Source: Flavobacteriaceae bacterium UBA5079
Lineage (GTDB): Bacteria > Bacteroidota > Bacteroidia > Flavobacteriales > Flavobacteriaceae
Reading direction: 5' to 3'
Length of the DNA: 7,008 bases
Assembly (NCBI GenBank): GCA_002414705.1
Contig: DIAL01000121.1
Location: forward strand, 11,205-18,212
Below are positions 6,223-7,008 of the stretch, in pieces. The position numbers and the translations under genes were made by a program. The notes under the pieces were generated by a model, which saw only the letters and a program-made list of their open reading frames with translations, did no database searches and was not told the origin of the DNA. Within the stretch, counting starts at the first letter, position 1. Each line of letters opens with the position of its first letter.

Positions 6223-6224
6223 GG
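6221..6224 (+). promoter_or_regulatory. Ribosome binding site of the STAS gene
   Basis: GAGG, one base before the ATG at 6226 but 7 bases before the in-frame ATG at 6232. The spacing supports 6232 as the start. Confidence 0.5.
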
Positions 6225-6231
6225 CATGTTT

Positions 6232-6570
6232 ATGGAAGTTTCCGCCAAAACAGAAGACCGCTTTTGCGTGGTCAGCGTGCTGCACGAACGGATCGACGCC
6301 GCCGCCGCGCTGGAGTTCAAGGACGCGGTGCGCCGCGCCACCACCCAAGCGCCATCGGTGGTGATCCTTGACCTGCACCGGGTCAACTTCATCGATTCCA
6401 GCGGGCTGGGCGCGATCGTGGCGGCGATGAAACATCTGGCACCGCAGCGGGCCTTGGTGCTGGCCGGGCTAACTCCGGCGGTGGAAAAGGTCTTTACCCT
6501 TACCCGGATGGACACGGTCTTTGGCATTTTTCACACGCTGGACGCCGCCCTCAGCGCGCACCGGGGATAG
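6232..6570 (+). CDS. STAS-domain anti-sigma factor antagonist (RsbV/SpoIIAA-like)
   Basis: A 112-residue single STAS domain, the usual length for soluble antagonists. It starts MEVSAKTEDRFCVVSVLHER, continues IDAAAALEFKDAVRRA and has the diagnostic strand-loop-helix VVILDLHRVNFIDSSGLGAI. The serine pair at 56-57 in DSSG is the family's phosphorylation site. It ends with a helix containing VEKVFTLTRMDTVFGIF, normal for the fold. I choose ATG 6232 over ATG 6226 because the GAGG at 6221-6224 is correctly spaced only for 6232. Family knowledge: the unphosphorylated form binds the cognate kinase/anti-sigma protein and frees its target; phosphorylation by that kinase reverses this. The next gene, 4 bases downstream, encodes such a kinase, so the two form an operon and very likely a partner pair. 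A longer open frame exists upstream but lies antisense to the thiolase and is not real. Confidence 0.93.
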   Translation: MEVSAKTEDRFCVVSVLHERIDAAAALEFKDAVRRATTQAPSVVILDLHRVNFIDSSGLGAIVAAMKHLAPQRALVLAGLTPAVEKVFTLTRMDTVFGIFHTLDAALSAHRG

Positions 6571-6574
6571 CGCC

Positions 6575-7008
6575 ATGCGGCAGCCCGCCGCGCGCTCTGC
6601 GCTTTGCCCGTTTGAGATCACCGTTCATAGCGGCCCCCACGCCGCGCGGGAGGCTCTGACGCTCTTGCTGGACGGTCTCACCTGCCTCGCGCTTGAGGCC
6701 GAAGAGGTCTGCGTGGTGCGATTGGTCGTCGCCGAAATGCTCAACAATATCGTCGAACATGCCTATTCGGATGCCGACCTTCCCGGCCCCATCCACATTG
6801 CCTGCCATCATGCGCCCGATGGCCTGCACCTTGCCGTGTCGGACGAGGGGCTGCCGATGCCCGACCTGCAAGCGCCCTTGGGCCTGCCGCAAGAGATCGA
6901 CCGCCCGGTCTGCGATCTTCCCGAAGGGGGTTTTGGCTGGTTTCTGATCCGCGATCTAGCAAAAGACCTGAGCTATCGCCGTCTGGCCCAAGAAAACCGG
7001 ATCGACCT
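6575..7008 (+). CDS. RsbW/SpoIIAB-like ATP-binding anti-sigma/serine kinase protein, 5' part
   Basis: The frame is open from ATG 6575 to the window end, giving 144 residues with no stop. It is a GHKL ATPase of the HATPase_c_2 type. The N box is VVAEMLNNIVEHAYSDADLP (Glu54, Asn57, Asn58, His62). The G1 box is VSDEGLPMP (Asp90, Gly92), and the G2 box is EGGFGWFLIRDLAKDLSY (Gly118, Gly119, Gly121). All ATP-lid landmarks of the RsbW/SpoIIAB family are present, and the length already matches a near-complete protein (usually about 140-160). It starts 4 bases after the STAS stop with a modest GGGGA at 6563-6567, indicating translational coupling. Inferred role: phosphorylates the STAS serine and holds an unidentified sigma factor or other target in the cytoplasm. 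The 3' end is outside the window, so a fusion to another domain cannot be excluded. Confidence 0.9.
   Translation, partial: MRQPAARSALCPFEITVHSGPHAAREALTLLLDGLTCLALEAEEVCVVRLVVAEMLNNIVEHAYSDADLPGPIHIACHHAPDGLHLAVSDEGLPMPDLQAPLGLPQEIDRPVCDLPEGGFGWFLIRDLAKDLSYRRLAQENRID

Overview
The window looks like two unrelated genomes joined at about 4812-4817. Everything to the left is AT-rich (for example 12 G/C in bases 4741-4800) and reads as Bacteroidota, class Flavobacteriia: weak Shine-Dalgarno signals, A/T-ending codons, and a large secreted protein with a C-terminal type IX secretion (T9SS) sorting domain. Everything to the right is GC-rich (42 G/C in bases 4981-5040) and reads as an alphaproteobacterium, most likely Rhodobacteraceae: clear AGGAG-type ribosome sites, G/C-ending codons and a roseobacter-like thiolase. 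The seam cuts a gene after about 32 codons, and no mobile element is visible there. A chimeric assembly of two co-occurring (probably marine) bacteria is the simplest explanation; transfer between phyla is the less likely alternative.

Left part, in order. (1) The 3' part of a single-domain rhodanese with an intact catalytic loop (1-294, +). (2) A stretch of about 1.4 kb that holds no intact gene but carries gene remains on the minus strand. The first, convergent with the rhodanese, is a recognisable DUF6326-like small membrane protein (309-700) broken by a stop and a frameshift. The second is a much more decayed, unrecognised reading frame (about 894-1724) that can be followed through several frameshifts. 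(3) A 315-bp upstream region with a 21-bp-spaced direct repeat resembling a LytTR-type regulator site. (4) An intact 862-residue secreted T9SS cargo protein with jelly-roll, three Fn3-like repeats, MAM, CUB and sorting domains (2040-4628, +), followed by a strong intrinsic terminator (4652-4679).

Right part. On the minus strand are the first codons of a GAF-domain protein, cut by the seam, and upstream of it an intact acetyl-CoA acetyltransferase (4972-6144), with a terminator-like hairpin between the two. Divergent from the thiolase, on the plus strand, a STAS-domain anti-sigma-factor antagonist (6232-6570) is followed after 4 bases by an RsbW/SpoIIAB-like ATPase running off the window (6575-7008). 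That pair is a classic partner-switching module: unphosphorylated antagonist sequesters the kinase, and kinase phosphorylation of the STAS serine releases it. The sigma factor or other target is not in the window.

I see no RNA gene, CRISPR array, insertion sequence or origin. I do not see a convincing new biological system. The main points of interest are the seam, the hidden pseudogenes, the possible regulator site and the domain architecture of the secreted protein.
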